61,122 nt of DNA from Kofleriaceae bacterium. Lineage in GTDB: Bacteria > Myxococcota_A > Polyangia > Haliangiales > Haliangiaceae. The stretch's first letter is position 1. Each line of letters opens with the position of its first letter. The notes beneath the pieces were generated by a model that made no database searches, was not told where the DNA came from, and was given only the letters and a program-made list of their open reading frames with translations. A program made the position numbers and the translations under genes. The DNA lies in contig JANTGM010000027.1 in the NCBI GenBank assembly GCA_024762925.1, positions 1-61,122 of the forward strand. The letters run 5' to 3'. Shown piece after piece: positions 18,652 to 27,941 of this stretch.

Positions 18652-21597
18652 TTAGTTTAGAGCGGCGTCCCACATGGCGCGGGGAACGCGAATGATCTCA
18701 TCACGGGCTCCAATGGCGGTCGCCTGCAAATGAACCAGGGTTTCGCCGACCACAATGCCATGCACATCTTTTCCTGACGCCTCCGCCGGATCTGCGAAAA
18801 ACGCCTTAACGTCTACGATGTCCCTCGCCGGGCGAAACCCCTCGGCCGTGAATGCCCCGACAACAAAGTCACTCAGGTTGAGCGTTACGAGTTTTCCGTA
18901 GAGGATTCCATCAGCCCCAACGTGTGCGTCCTGAACTTGAAACCCGCTCTCGAAGCCAGTGGGAGTGGCGTAGGAACGCACTTCCAGTGTTTCGAAGTCG
19001 GCGATGTGAAGCTCGCCAACATCACCCTGCATCACAACAAGGCGATCATCGATGAGAGCCGAAATCGGGCTTGGAACATTGTATAGATCGACGAGCACAG
19101 CAGTCTCCATGGTCGCAGCCTCCCGCACGAGACCAGCAGGCGTGGCGCAGTAGAGAAACTGTGTGTTGCTCTCGAGTCGAGTACCACAGAGTTCTCCATT
19201 GGCGCGCTCGACCATGGGCGTCGTTCCGGCAGGATGCTCAAGCTCCTCAAGGCTGCCATCCGGGCGCAGGATCCCAAGTCCAAGATGCTCTGAGGCCCGA
19301 AGGACGCTCATATTCGATATCAGAAGCCCTCCAGAGTTGAGCGCTCGGAGTGCTACCTGTGTTGTTCCCGCACCAATGTCCTCGTTGTAGAGAAAGTGCT
19401 TAGGCTCTGGACCAGCAAGTGCAATGCCGCTGAGAAGTGTCATCGTTCCATCAGTTTCCAATACGGGAAAGTGCGCGCCCTCGATCCACACACCGTTGCC
19501 GACAAGACCAACGACCGGCGGAAGGGTGGGATTGGAATCCATGCCAGGCTTGCCCAGCGCCATACCTCCCGGCCCAAACGCCGCGCTTGAATCTGGCGAT
19601 GGTCGAGAAGGGGACTGAAAGAAGCCGCCCCCCTTCCTCCACGCGTGCTCACCAGAGGCGATTGGGGCAAATCCGCGCGCCGGACCATCGCCGGGCATGC
19701 CCTTCACACGACCGACTCCGGGAACGGGTCCCTCAACCACGTTCCAGCCCGGAGCATAATCGAGATCGCCCTCGGGCTTTGGACGCTCGGCAAGATCGCG
19801 AAGGATGAGCGCGCATCCCTCGCCCGCGGGAACCACAGCGAGTGCGGGTACCCCACCTAGGATCCAACGAGTGGCATCAAGAGCACCATCGGTTTGTCCC
19901 CAGCACACACGCATGTCGAACCCCCATGCTTCGATGCTTACGGTACTCGAGGGAGGGGACGGAATCGGAGTTGGCGGCGCCTTGCCATACCAGAGCAACT
20001 CTTGCTCTGTGGCAGGATCGTGGGTGGCGAGCAGAAGATAGCCATCGCCTAGCTCGATAGCTCCGGTGAGCGTTTGCCCAACCGGTACTTGGGCCCGACC
20101 GAGAAACTCGCGTTGGGTGCCATCGGCGCCAAAGGAGATACGCTCGATGAAGCCAGAGGCAGCCACCAGGTAGTGGACATCGCCCTCCTCCGTCGTGAGG
20201 GTGCTTGCGGCTTCGAGAGCCTTGTCAACGTAGCGTCCAGGACGTGAGAACTTTCCGTAGGTAATGTCCTCGGTCTCCGCCGTCCACAGCTCGGCCACGT
20301 ACCTGGGATCAGCACGCAGACCATAGTAGCGAGTGTCGCCGGCCGCAGGTCCTTGAAGTACCCGTGGGACGCCTTCAAACCCGTGTCCGCCCCAGATCTG
20401 ACCTTTGACACTCTCGAGTCCAGGGGCCACCACGGTCTCTTCTGAAAGAAACGTGGTCGCATTGGTAACGCCGTGCTTTGGAAGCGCCGCCCGAAAACCG
20501 CTGACACCGCCTGCAGCATTTTCGTAAAAGAGGTGGTCTGTCGTGGACGCGAAAAGCCCAGCAGCCGTGTAGATGGCATTGCCAAAGAGACCAAACAGCC
20601 GATACCGGCCGGCGAATCCCACATCGTTCAAGCTCTCGAGTCGTGGCTCCATCCACCGGGAGAAGGCAGTCGTTTCCAAGGTTCCGGGGCCGGTGCCATC
20701 ACCTGCAAAGTAGGTAAGATTCGCGCCCGAGCCCGTGTCCACGCCTCCGCTCACAAATATAATGATGCCGGCCACAGATACGTGGGTCTGGGTGCCATCT
20801 CGAGAGCGAATTCCTCGCAACTGATCGAGCGGAGTTATGCCGCCTGGATTGAGTGGGAGCTCGTGGGGAGTAGCTGGCTGCAAAGCAATCTCCGGAACCG
20901 CGATGGCCGCCCGCTCGTGTTCAAGGGCAATGGACTGGTGAATTGCATACCCGTAGGCGTCGCTTCTATCCGCACTAGAACGATTGGCAACGCTGACCTG
21001 TCCCCAGCCCTCGGCATACACGCGGTAGACAGACGGCTCCGTTTCGCCTTCGAAGATTTGCCCTATTTCCCAGAACACGACCTCCTCGCCGTCATGCCAA
21101 GGCAAGACGGAACGATCGGTCACTTCAAAGGTGAACTCCTGGTAGCTCCCCCCCGGTGACGATTTCCATTTCTTACCGAGCTTCACCTTCGCGGGTACGG
21201 TAAGAATGCCACTGGGCAGCATGCCGTCTTCGGTTCCACCAACCAGCCAGACACCATGCTCATCTTCGACCTGGTAGCTCTCACCATGGAGAAAGACGTT
21301 GTTCTGCCGCTGAACTAGGAGCCGATAGACCGAACGCCCTTCCATTTCGAACGGACCGCGAATCAGCGCGTTGGAAGCGTCGTTTTCCTCTTCAATTCCA
21401 AAGAAGCGACCGAAGCGAAAGAACATGCCATCGCGCAGGGGAAAGAGCGACTCCACATTGGCCTCGCCTTCCCCTTTGTCGAGCACGGTGAAGTTGCCGG
21501 CCGTGTCGTCATCGCCACCACAAGCAGCCGCTGTGAATCCCATAAAGAGAACGACGGTGCGCAGAATCATAGTTCGATCAAACCCGAGACGATCCAT
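18652..21597 (-). CDS. Large lipoprotein with repeated beta-rich regions
   Basis: 981 residues from ATG 21597, chosen because AGGAG lies 5 nt upstream; an earlier in-frame ATG at 21618 would overlap the preceding gene. The signal ends at lipobox TAAAC, then GGDDDTAG. Residues about 35-220 form one beta-rich domain (FPLRDGMFFRFGRFFG, YRLLVQRQNNVFLHGESYQVE). The rest consists of many segments such as HYLVAASGFIERISFGADG, GDGYLLLATHDP and DDRLVVMQGDVGELHIADFE that suggest degenerate propeller blades. A Pro/Ser/Gly-rich linker lies near 620-660. No enzyme motif seen. It overlaps nothing and is 8 nt after the L-domain gene, so it is co-transcribed with it. Confidence 0.78.
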   Translation of the reverse strand: MDRLGFDRTMILRTVVLFMGFTAAACGGDDDTAGNFTVLDKGEGEANVESLFPLRDGMFFRFGRFFGIEEENDASNALIRGPFEMEGRSVYRLLVQRQNNVFLHGESYQVEDEHGVWLVGGTEDGMLPSGILTVPAKVKLGKKWKSSPGGSYQEFTFEVTDRSVLPWHDGEEVVFWEIGQIFEGETEPSVYRVYAEGWGQVSVANRSSADRSDAYGYAIHQSIALEHERAAIAVPEIALQPATPHELPLNPGGITPLDQLRGIRSRDGTQTHVSVAGIIIFVSGGVDTGSGANLTYFAGDGTGPGTLETTAFSRWMEPRLESLNDVGFAGRYRLFGLFGNAIYTAAGLFASTTDHLFYENAAGGVSGFRAALPKHGVTNATTFLSEETVVAPGLESVKGQIWGGHGFEGVPRVLQGPAAGDTRYYGLRADPRYVAELWTAETEDITYGKFSRPGRYVDKALEAASTLTTEEGDVHYLVAASGFIERISFGADGTQREFLGRAQVPVGQTLTGAIELGDGYLLLATHDPATEQELLWYGKAPPTPIPSPPSSTVSIEAWGFDMRVCWGQTDGALDATRWILGGVPALAVVPAGEGCALILRDLAERPKPEGDLDYAPGWNVVEGPVPGVGRVKGMPGDGPARGFAPIASGEHAWRKGGGFFQSPSRPSPDSSAAFGPGGMALGKPGMDSNPTLPPVVGLVGNGVWIEGAHFPVLETDGTMTLLSGIALAGPEPKHFLYNEDIGAGTTQVALRALNSGGLLISNMSVLRASEHLGLGILRPDGSLEELEHPAGTTPMVERANGELCGTRLESNTQFLYCATPAGLVREAATMETAVLVDLYNVPSPISALIDDRLVVMQGDVGELHIADFETLEVRSYATPTGFESGFQVQDAHVGADGILYGKLVTLNLSDFVVGAFTAEGFRPARDIVDVKAFFADPAEASGKDVHGIVVGETLVHLQATAIGARDEIIRVPRAMWDAALN

Positions 21598-21605
21598 AAA
21601 AACTC

Positions 21606-22679
21606 CTAGAGGCTGCACTCGTCCTCCAGATTGAATCGCACCTCGAGACTCGGCAGCGAACCAGTTGCAGCTTCGACCCGCTCAGCGATTTCCATCACCT
21701 GGCAATCGGGCAACATGGGGTTTTCGAGAATGCGAAGAACGTCAGCGTCGTCAAGGGATGGAAAACGGATCGACGAGAGCACCTCGTTGTCCTGGATGTG
21801 GAGATATGACGAACTCCTCTCAAGGGCCGCCATAGAGATGGAGGTCAAGGCCGTGTTGTCGCGTATCTCGATGAGCGGGGCATCGACAATCTCGTTGAGT
21901 TCAAGAGTCGTGAGGCCAACCCGCTGCACGGTGAGCGCGCCGTCCACCGAAGTCACCGGCAGATCGAACTCGCTGAGGAACGGCAGGCCCGTTAAGACGA
22001 GCCCCGACATCTCCGAAGGCACGCTGCCCCTAACGCGCATCAGGGTGGGATTGCCGACGATCGTTAGCGCTGAGATCGCAGAAACGGTTCCCAAATCAAT
22101 CGACTCGAGACGAAGGTTGCTACTTGCTCCCACCGCCACTCCGATCCCCAGCACGTCGTTTGTGATTGCTGGCAGCGAAAAGTCGACAAGCGAATCTAGG
22201 CCAGATATCTCAACGCTTGCTGCAGTCTCTAGCGCATCGATGTTTATGGTTTGCAGTCTTGGATTGGTATAGAACGAAACGGCCACGGGGGTGTTGTCGT
22301 AGTCGACGACGTCCTTCAGTGCACCAAAATCGACAAGCTCGAGACTGGGCATATCGTGGACAGTGAGACGGGAATCGCCGTTGAGTGAGTTGACGCTTTC
22401 GAGCTTGGGAAAGCGAATTTCACGAACGTTTGGGAATCCCGAGATGTCCAGAGCCCCGTTGATGTTCACAAGGTTGGGAAACTCGAGAATCTCAAACGAC
22501 TCCTTTCCTTCGTCGAAGATGGGAATTACCTCCTGCGATTCAGTGCACTTCATGCGAGAGCGCAGAGCGGATGCGCTGGTGATGTGCCCCTCGGTATCAC
22601 AGCCGCCACCATCGGTATCGCAGCTCGCCGTGAGTGATAGAAGGTAGGCGGGAAGTAGTAGCAGTAGTCGTGTTTTCAT
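21606..22679 (-). CDS. Lipoprotein with receptor L-domain-like repeats
   Basis: 357 residues from ATG 22679, with GAGGA upstream. The signal MKTRLLLLLPAYLLSLTASC has a lipobox-like TASC. From residue 60 on there are about ten units of the form 'LEFPNLVNINGALDISGFPN', 'FPKLESVNSLNGDSRLTVHD', 'TALTSISMAALERSSSYLHI' (shown in pieces). Each is a short strand-turn with conserved Asn/Leu, the pattern of the receptor L-domain, an LRR-like beta-helix first known from insulin and EGF receptors. A ligand-binding or adhesion role is likely. It ends in DCQVMEIAERVEAATG...DECSL, a Cys-capped end. It sits in the envelope cluster with 8-11 nt spacing on both sides. Confidence 0.78.
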   Translation of the reverse strand: MKTRLLLLLPAYLLSLTASCDTDGGGCDTEGHITSASALRSRMKCTESQEVIPIFDEGKESFEILEFPNLVNINGALDISGFPNVREIRFPKLESVNSLNGDSRLTVHDMPSLELVDFGALKDVVDYDNTPVAVSFYTNPRLQTINIDALETAASVEISGLDSLVDFSLPAITNDVLGIGVAVGASSNLRLESIDLGTVSAISALTIVGNPTLMRVRGSVPSEMSGLVLTGLPFLSEFDLPVTSVDGALTVQRVGLTTLELNEIVDAPLIEIRDNTALTSISMAALERSSSYLHIQDNEVLSSIRFPSLDDADVLRILENPMLPDCQVMEIAERVEAATGSLPSLEVRFNLEDECSL

Positions 22680-22690
22680 GGCGTCCTCTT

Positions 22691-23941
22691 TCATGGCCTG
22701 TGAACGAAAAGGCCGCGTCCTGAGTAGGGGCCAAAGAGGCCCGCGTCCCCCTGCACGTCGTAGAAGGAGTAGCTCCAGTAGGTGCCAGTTCCAACTTCGT
22801 AAACAGGCGCTCCAGAGTTTCGATGTGGAATGAAATCGGTCTCGCGAACCTGGCGATCGAGATTGTTGGTGCCAGTGAAGACAAACAGTCCGAAGGACTG
22901 GTCTCCCGTTCGCATGTTCAAGGAGCCATCACTATTGAAGGCCCAGTAGAGAATGCGACCAAGGGTATCCACACCATGGGCTACCTGGCTCTCTGGACCA
23001 AGCTCATCGTTGCCATCAAAAACGGTGGCGGTTCTGCCTTGGGCCTGTGGCCCGTAGACGATGCCGTCGCGAATCTGCTTGTTAAAGTCTGCCGTTGCAA
23101 TCCAGCTTGAGCCATCAGAGTTTGCGCGAATCCGAAAGGGTATGACGTCGTTTCCTTCACAGGTTGTGCACCCTGGACGAAGTTCGGTTTGCGTCGCCGA
23201 GTACAACTCCTCGTAGCTTCCAGCGCCAGCAGCGATCTTGACCACGCTCAAGCTCGCCCCAAGGTTGATCAACGCCAACATGCTGCCATCGGAATTCGGG
23301 TCGACCGAGATGAGCGTGCCGCCCGCAGGCCACGCGGTTCCAGCAGCGGAGTCATCGATCTCAATCGTGCCGATTTCGTTCTCCGTATCGAGATGCCAGA
23401 GCCTCCCCTCGCTAACCACATAGAGTTCATCGCCCTGTGCCACAAGGTCAGTGGGATAGAGCGCGAGGTCCTCGAATGACGCCCCACTCTCCCGGCTTGT
23501 GCCATAGCCGCCAGCAATCTCAATGTTCACGAGGTAGTCGGTGCTGCCTGCCCCATCGATCGGTTCGCCAGTCACAGTCACGTTGGCTTCGGCCTGTGAT
23601 CCAATGGCCCCGGTATCACTGACCTCCGATACCAGGATCAGGGTACTTCCCGGTCCGACAGCCTGCATGCGAATGGTGTCGTCGAGACCATCACCGTCCT
23701 CATCCGTTCGTTCCCCCCCAAGGCGAACGACATCGCTATCGTAGCCCGGAGTCACCGTCCACTGATAGTTGTTACCAGCTCCAATCTGCCTCGGAGGTGG
23801 CATCTTGAGTTGCACGATGTCGCCGGTCTTCAGCGCAATCGTGCACTCGGGCGCCCCACTCAGGTCGCAAACGTTTTCATCGCCGCCCCCACAGCCAACT
23901 GTCAGCGTCGCTGCTATCAAAACACCCAGTATGTTCCGCAT
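22691..23941 (-). CDS. Predicted lipoprotein with beta-sandwich and propeller-like regions
   Basis: 416 residues from ATG 23941; earlier in-frame starts run into unlikely sequence. MRNILGVLIAATLTVGC gives lipobox TVGC. Residues about 30-140 look like an Ig-like sandwich (VQLKMPPPRQIGAGNNYQWTV, GSTLILVSEVSDTG), with a calcium-type acidic loop DEDGDGLDD. The remainder is propeller-like (LYVVSEGRLWHLDTENEIG, DPNSDGSMLALINLG). CTTC at about 270 is a short CxxC; whether it is a disulfide is unknown. It starts the run of four secreted-protein genes that continues to 18021, and follows the L,D-transpeptidase gene by 157 nt. Confidence 0.75.
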   Translation of the reverse strand: MRNILGVLIAATLTVGCGGGDENVCDLSGAPECTIALKTGDIVQLKMPPPRQIGAGNNYQWTVTPGYDSDVVRLGGERTDEDGDGLDDTIRMQAVGPGSTLILVSEVSDTGAIGSQAEANVTVTGEPIDGAGSTDYLVNIEIAGGYGTSRESGASFEDLALYPTDLVAQGDELYVVSEGRLWHLDTENEIGTIEIDDSAAGTAWPAGGTLISVDPNSDGSMLALINLGASLSVVKIAAGAGSYEELYSATQTELRPGCTTCEGNDVIPFRIRANSDGSSWIATADFNKQIRDGIVYGPQAQGRTATVFDGNDELGPESQVAHGVDTLGRILYWAFNSDGSLNMRTGDQSFGLFVFTGTNNLDRQVRETDFIPHRNSGAPVYEVGTGTYWSYSFYDVQGDAGLFGPYSGRGLFVHRP

Positions 23942-24097
23942 CCGTATCCCCCATACAGGAGGGTATCGAACTCGTGGTTCCGCGGGCAAACCAAAGCGCG
24001 ACAGTCGCAGGAATGAAGACCTCAGATGTGATGTTGCCAACGTTGGCGGCCCCTGCGAAATGCTCTCAGAGCTACTCGCAACGTCCAGCAGCAATTC

Positions 24098-25477
24098 CTA
24101 TCGAGTAGCGACTTGCTGTGGCTCATCAGTACCTGAGCGCACATGAACCGCTGTGCCAGGTTGGCTTTCATGGCCATACACAACGGACCAACCCGCGGGC
24201 ATTTCTGGACCGACGAATCGGTAGATGGTTGCCGCATCCGCAGGAGAGAGGTTGATGCACCCATGGCTACGAGGACTGCCAAAGCTATTGTGCCAGTACG
24301 TTGAATGAAATGCGAAGCCCTTGTCAAAATACACAGGCCAAGGTACCGCGACGCTATAAGTTTGCTTCTTAGAGCGGTCGCTGCGCATGGTTGTCTGGCG
24401 CTTTTTGCGGGTGATGTTGAAGACGCCCGTTGGCGTTGCATTCTCGCCTTTGCCTGTCGATGCAAGGGTTGCAAAGACCGCTTCTGTACCTTCATAGGCC
24501 ACTACGAGTTGCTGCTCTAGATCAACGTCGATCCAGCGCCCATCCTCTGCAACGTCCATCGGAGGTTGCTGCTGTTGAACGATTCGCAAGTTACTTCGCT
24601 CGATCCAACCGGCAGCCGAGACCCGCACAAAGGCGCCGTCATCAGAGATCTCCAGGACTTCAACAACACTGCGTCGGGAGAGGCGGCGAATAGCCTTTGC
24701 TTTGTTTGATGGTGCGTTTCGAACAACGACAGATTTCTTCGGATTTCCAGCGTGCACAGCGAAGGCCAAGGGCAACATGGGGCCGTGCTCGTCCCGCAAG
24801 TCGACTCCGTGAAAGCGACTACCAGACAATCTCTTAAGCGTGCTTGGGTCTACATACTCACCGCGATCGGTCTTCCACAGCACTCGCCCGTCTTCAAGCT
24901 CCACCGTATCTCGGCGTTTCACCATGTCACCCTTGGCGACTCGGCTCCGCCCCCCTTCGTTGGCAGCTTTGATCGACTTGTAGAAACGCGTACCCTTGGT
25001 TGCGATGGCGTAGGTGCCAGGAAGGTTGCGCATGCGCTTGGCAGTGCTTGCCGACGATGGGGGGCGCTGACTCGCTTTAACTTCGACACAGATCCAACCG
25101 TGGGGTGCAATTTCGACCCAGGGCGTGGGGCAGTCGTCGTTGACCGTATGAGCCTTTTCTTCGACTCGAGTGCCACCGCCAATGTGACCAAGTCGGTCGC
25201 CATCTGCAAAGGGTGTCGCGAGAACCCATGTTGACTGCTTGAGTTCTAATGAGGGAGATGTCGCGCCAAAGAGTGGTTCGGTGATGACATCGAAACTTCG
25301 AGAAGGGGCAGCTTCTTCCACCTCAGGTTCGACAACAGGCACATCTTTGGCTGTCTCGCTGGGAGTTGCAACGATGCGTTTCGTGGGCTCTTGAAGGTTC
25401 GCCTGTGAGCCGACAGAGCAATGCAGCGACGCAAAAAAGGAAAGAAGGAGGTAAGGGAGGCGTGTGGAGTGGTTCAT
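24098..25477 (-). CDS. L,D-transpeptidase (YkuD domain) with SH3-like regions
   Basis: 459 residues. The signal ends near LHCSVGS, possibly a lipobox (SLHC). Two SH3b-like segments sit at about 75-135 and 250-300 (VVVRNAPSNKAKAIRRLSRRS). The YkuD catalytic domain is at about 325-440: HSTYWHNSFGSPRSHGCIN with catalytic Cys407 and its histidines. Such enzymes form 3-3 cross-links in peptidoglycan or attach proteins to it. Its ATG overlaps the stop of the upstream glycosyltransferase gene (ATGA), so synthesis and cross-linking of peptidoglycan are translationally coupled here. Confidence 0.92.
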   Translation of the reverse strand: MNHSTRLPYLLLSFFASLHCSVGSQANLQEPTKRIVATPSETAKDVPVVEPEVEEAAPSRSFDVITEPLFGATSPSLELKQSTWVLATPFADGDRLGHIGGGTRVEEKAHTVNDDCPTPWVEIAPHGWICVEVKASQRPPSSASTAKRMRNLPGTYAIATKGTRFYKSIKAANEGGRSRVAKGDMVKRRDTVELEDGRVLWKTDRGEYVDPSTLKRLSGSRFHGVDLRDEHGPMLPLAFAVHAGNPKKSVVVRNAPSNKAKAIRRLSRRSVVEVLEISDDGAFVRVSAAGWIERSNLRIVQQQQPPMDVAEDGRWIDVDLEQQLVVAYEGTEAVFATLASTGKGENATPTGVFNITRKKRQTTMRSDRSKKQTYSVAVPWPVYFDKGFAFHSTYWHNSFGSPRSHGCINLSPADAATIYRFVGPEMPAGWSVVYGHESQPGTAVHVRSGTDEPQQVATR

Positions 25478-27792
25478 GAGTTCTTTCCTTTTTTGCTTGG
25501 GTGTCGTCGCTTACAAAGAGAGCTTTTTCGTCCTCGGAAGGACAAAGGGGTTTCAAGAGCAAGGGCATGCGCCTCTTCATCGAGACGATGACGTTTGTGC
25601 ATGTGCCCAAGGATGCGTTCAATCTTTGCGCTGGTGGTGCGCCCCACATAGCCACGGCAGTACTGGCGAAATCGCTTTGTTGGCGCGGGCAAGAGCGATG
25701 AGAGAAATGCCGACTCCACCGGGTTTAAGTTGCGTGGGTGTTTTGAGAAGTACTGGCGCGCGGCGGGCCCAATGCCGTAGAGCCCAGGCCCAAACTCAAT
25801 CGCGTTGACATAGATTTCAAGAATGCGGTCTTTGCTTAGGATCGACTCCATGTGCCACGTGAGAAACAGCTCTTGGACTTTTCGAGAAACCGTCTTCTCT
25901 CGGCTTAGCAAGACATTCTTGACGACTTGCATCGAAATTGATGACGCCCCATAAGCGAAGCGACCGCGCTCCAAGTTCTTGACCAAGGCACTCTGAAACT
26001 CCTTGGCAATGAAACCGCTGTGTCGGTAAAATGCTGAGTCTTCTGTTGTTAGAAACGAGCGCGTTAGGTTCTTTGAGACCTTGCGCAAAGGAACGAAGTC
26101 GGGGTTCTCCGGACCAACAACAAAGGTGCGCCAACCACCGGGAACAGGCACTCGATGTTCAAAGGAGCCAGTGAGTCGTTCTGCACTCATATGATATGGC
26201 GCGCTAAGAACTCTGCACTCATTGAAGTTGATGTCCGAGTCAAGTTCAGTCGCATCCAAGTCGTCCCAGTCAATCGAGACAGTGAGCTGGCCTTGGGCAT
26301 TGCCCGCCAAAGAGAATCCCTCAAGCTCTGGGGCAAACCCTCGAGGAAGTGAGGAGAGCATTGCTTGACAGGGCACTTTGGGCATTGCAACCCAGGCCGT
26401 GAGACGACTTGCAGGGTGTTCTTCGCGATCAAACCCTGGAAGCAAAAACCCTAAGGAAAGTTCGTATGGAACATCGCCAGAGAGAACGGTTGCATCGTCA
26501 ATCCGAAGAGTGCCAGTTTGGCGATCGAGCGATGCGCGCCCCTTCAACGTGGTTTGCTCGACATACATCGCCCCTTTTGCGAGCCGTGGATGCTCCACCC
26601 GAAGGCCATCGAGCACGGTGTTCCCTTGCACAGATACCGAGTTCCGATCGGCAAGTACCGTCCACTCCACCGATGCACGGGCGTTCTCAAGACCGAGTTC
26701 AGGATAGGCGGCCAGAAGAGGAGCAAACCGAGAGAGCTGAAGGTTCTTGCCCTGCACTCGAATCTCGTCTTTCCCAGACGCCGCCTTTGAGAGGGAAACC
26801 AGGAACGACTCAGCAACGTCATTCTCTAGGCGCTCATCGATGCTGGTGAAGTCGCCCATGAAGTGCCATTCCCATGTGCGGTTCTGACCGCGCACTCGTT
26901 CGGCATACAGCTTTCCAACGGAGTTCTCTGCAAGCACTGTTTGCAGTCGTGGGTCACTGGAAGCGGTGCGCATTCCACCGGCATTTAGGGAGATGCTTCC
27001 ATCCCTGGTTGCACGCACAGTAGCCGAGACAAGCTCAATGGAGGCGACTTGCCCTCGCAACTTGGTCGTGGCCGACAAATCGACACCTGACATTTTGACA
27101 ACTCGCGCGGCATCAACTTCAAGTGAGGAGGCACTGAGGAGCGCATTGCTATCGCTGCCTCTCTCCGTGATATTCAAGACAACATCGCTTGCGTGAAGAG
27201 TTGCCTTCTTTGATGAGCTCTGTAACTTTGCTCCAGCCTGTGGCTGACTTGGGCTTGCAGCGGAAAGCCGCGCCAGGACATCGCTAACGTTGTCATCACC
27301 GGCGCCAATCACGATGTTGCCCGAAACTCCGGTGAGGTCGACATGCTCAACAACAACATCACCGCGCAATAGGGATGGCAGGTCTATGGTGACCGTCGCT
27401 TGTCGAACCGCAGCCATCGGCACTGCTTTGACGGCATCTCTTGGGCCACGCACTGTGATGTCGCGCAACGTTGCGGTGCCAAAGCCAAAGACAATCTCAC
27501 CGACCTCCACGTCACGACCAAGTCGCTCGGCGAGAGTGGGCACGACCTCATTGCGGATGTGCCCCTCCAGCATGCTGCGACCCACCAGGCCGGCAACGCA
27601 AAGTGTTGCCACAATAGTTGCAATGCCAACCACCCATCGCCGACCGTGCGCCTGGCGACGTTTCCTGCGATGCCCCTGCTCGTGTTTTTGTGTGGCGGTT
27701 TGCAGAGCAGCCCACTGCCATTCGATGTGTCGCTCCATGTAGTGGCGTAGTGCACCGACGGGGCCAACCTCCGACACCTCCGAAGGCTGCAC
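25474..27792 (-). CDS. AsmA-like/GT51 peptidoglycan glycosyltransferase fusion
   Basis: 772 residues. A basic cytoplasmic stretch (HRRKRRQAHGRRW) is followed by one membrane helix (about 54-73). Residues about 75-560 are beta-rich with AsmA-type features (LAERLGRDVEVGEIVFGFG, TLRDITVRGPRD, FSLAGNAQGQLTVSIDWDD). The C-terminal GT51 domain (about 565-735) has the catalytic TTEDSAFYRHSG with Glu584, then GASSISMQVVKN, RKVQELFLTWHMES and LEIYVNAIEFGPGLYGIG. No transpeptidase domain follows. It should polymerise glycan strands from lipid II at the inner membrane. The large AsmA-like region is unusual for monofunctional transglycosylases, which are usually 230-270 residues. First gene of a unit with the L,D-transpeptidase. 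Confidence 0.88.
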   Translation of the reverse strand: MQPSEVSEVGPVGALRHYMERHIEWQWAALQTATQKHEQGHRRKRRQAHGRRWVVGIATIVATLCVAGLVGRSMLEGHIRNEVVPTLAERLGRDVEVGEIVFGFGTATLRDITVRGPRDAVKAVPMAAVRQATVTIDLPSLLRGDVVVEHVDLTGVSGNIVIGAGDDNVSDVLARLSAASPSQPQAGAKLQSSSKKATLHASDVVLNITERGSDSNALLSASSLEVDAARVVKMSGVDLSATTKLRGQVASIELVSATVRATRDGSISLNAGGMRTASSDPRLQTVLAENSVGKLYAERVRGQNRTWEWHFMGDFTSIDERLENDVAESFLVSLSKAASGKDEIRVQGKNLQLSRFAPLLAAYPELGLENARASVEWTVLADRNSVSVQGNTVLDGLRVEHPRLAKGAMYVEQTTLKGRASLDRQTGTLRIDDATVLSGDVPYELSLGFLLPGFDREEHPASRLTAWVAMPKVPCQAMLSSLPRGFAPELEGFSLAGNAQGQLTVSIDWDDLDATELDSDINFNECRVLSAPYHMSAERLTGSFEHRVPVPGGWRTFVVGPENPDFVPLRKVSKNLTRSFLTTEDSAFYRHSGFIAKEFQSALVKNLERGRFAYGASSISMQVVKNVLLSREKTVSRKVQELFLTWHMESILSKDRILEIYVNAIEFGPGLYGIGPAARQYFSKHPRNLNPVESAFLSSLLPAPTKRFRQYCRGYVGRTTSAKIERILGHMHKRHRLDEEAHALALETPLSFRGRKSSLCKRRHPSKKGKNS

Positions 27793-27941
27793 TTAACGAT
27801 TTAAATTCAACTGTTTACACTGCGCTCACCACTTGTCTAACGAGCCAATCTCCAGTTGCGCCACGGTTGCACCGGGTTGCGCTACAGCTGGCAACTTCCG
27901 GTCGAGTTGCGGTGCCAAGGTGTGGTCCTGTACCAAGCGCC

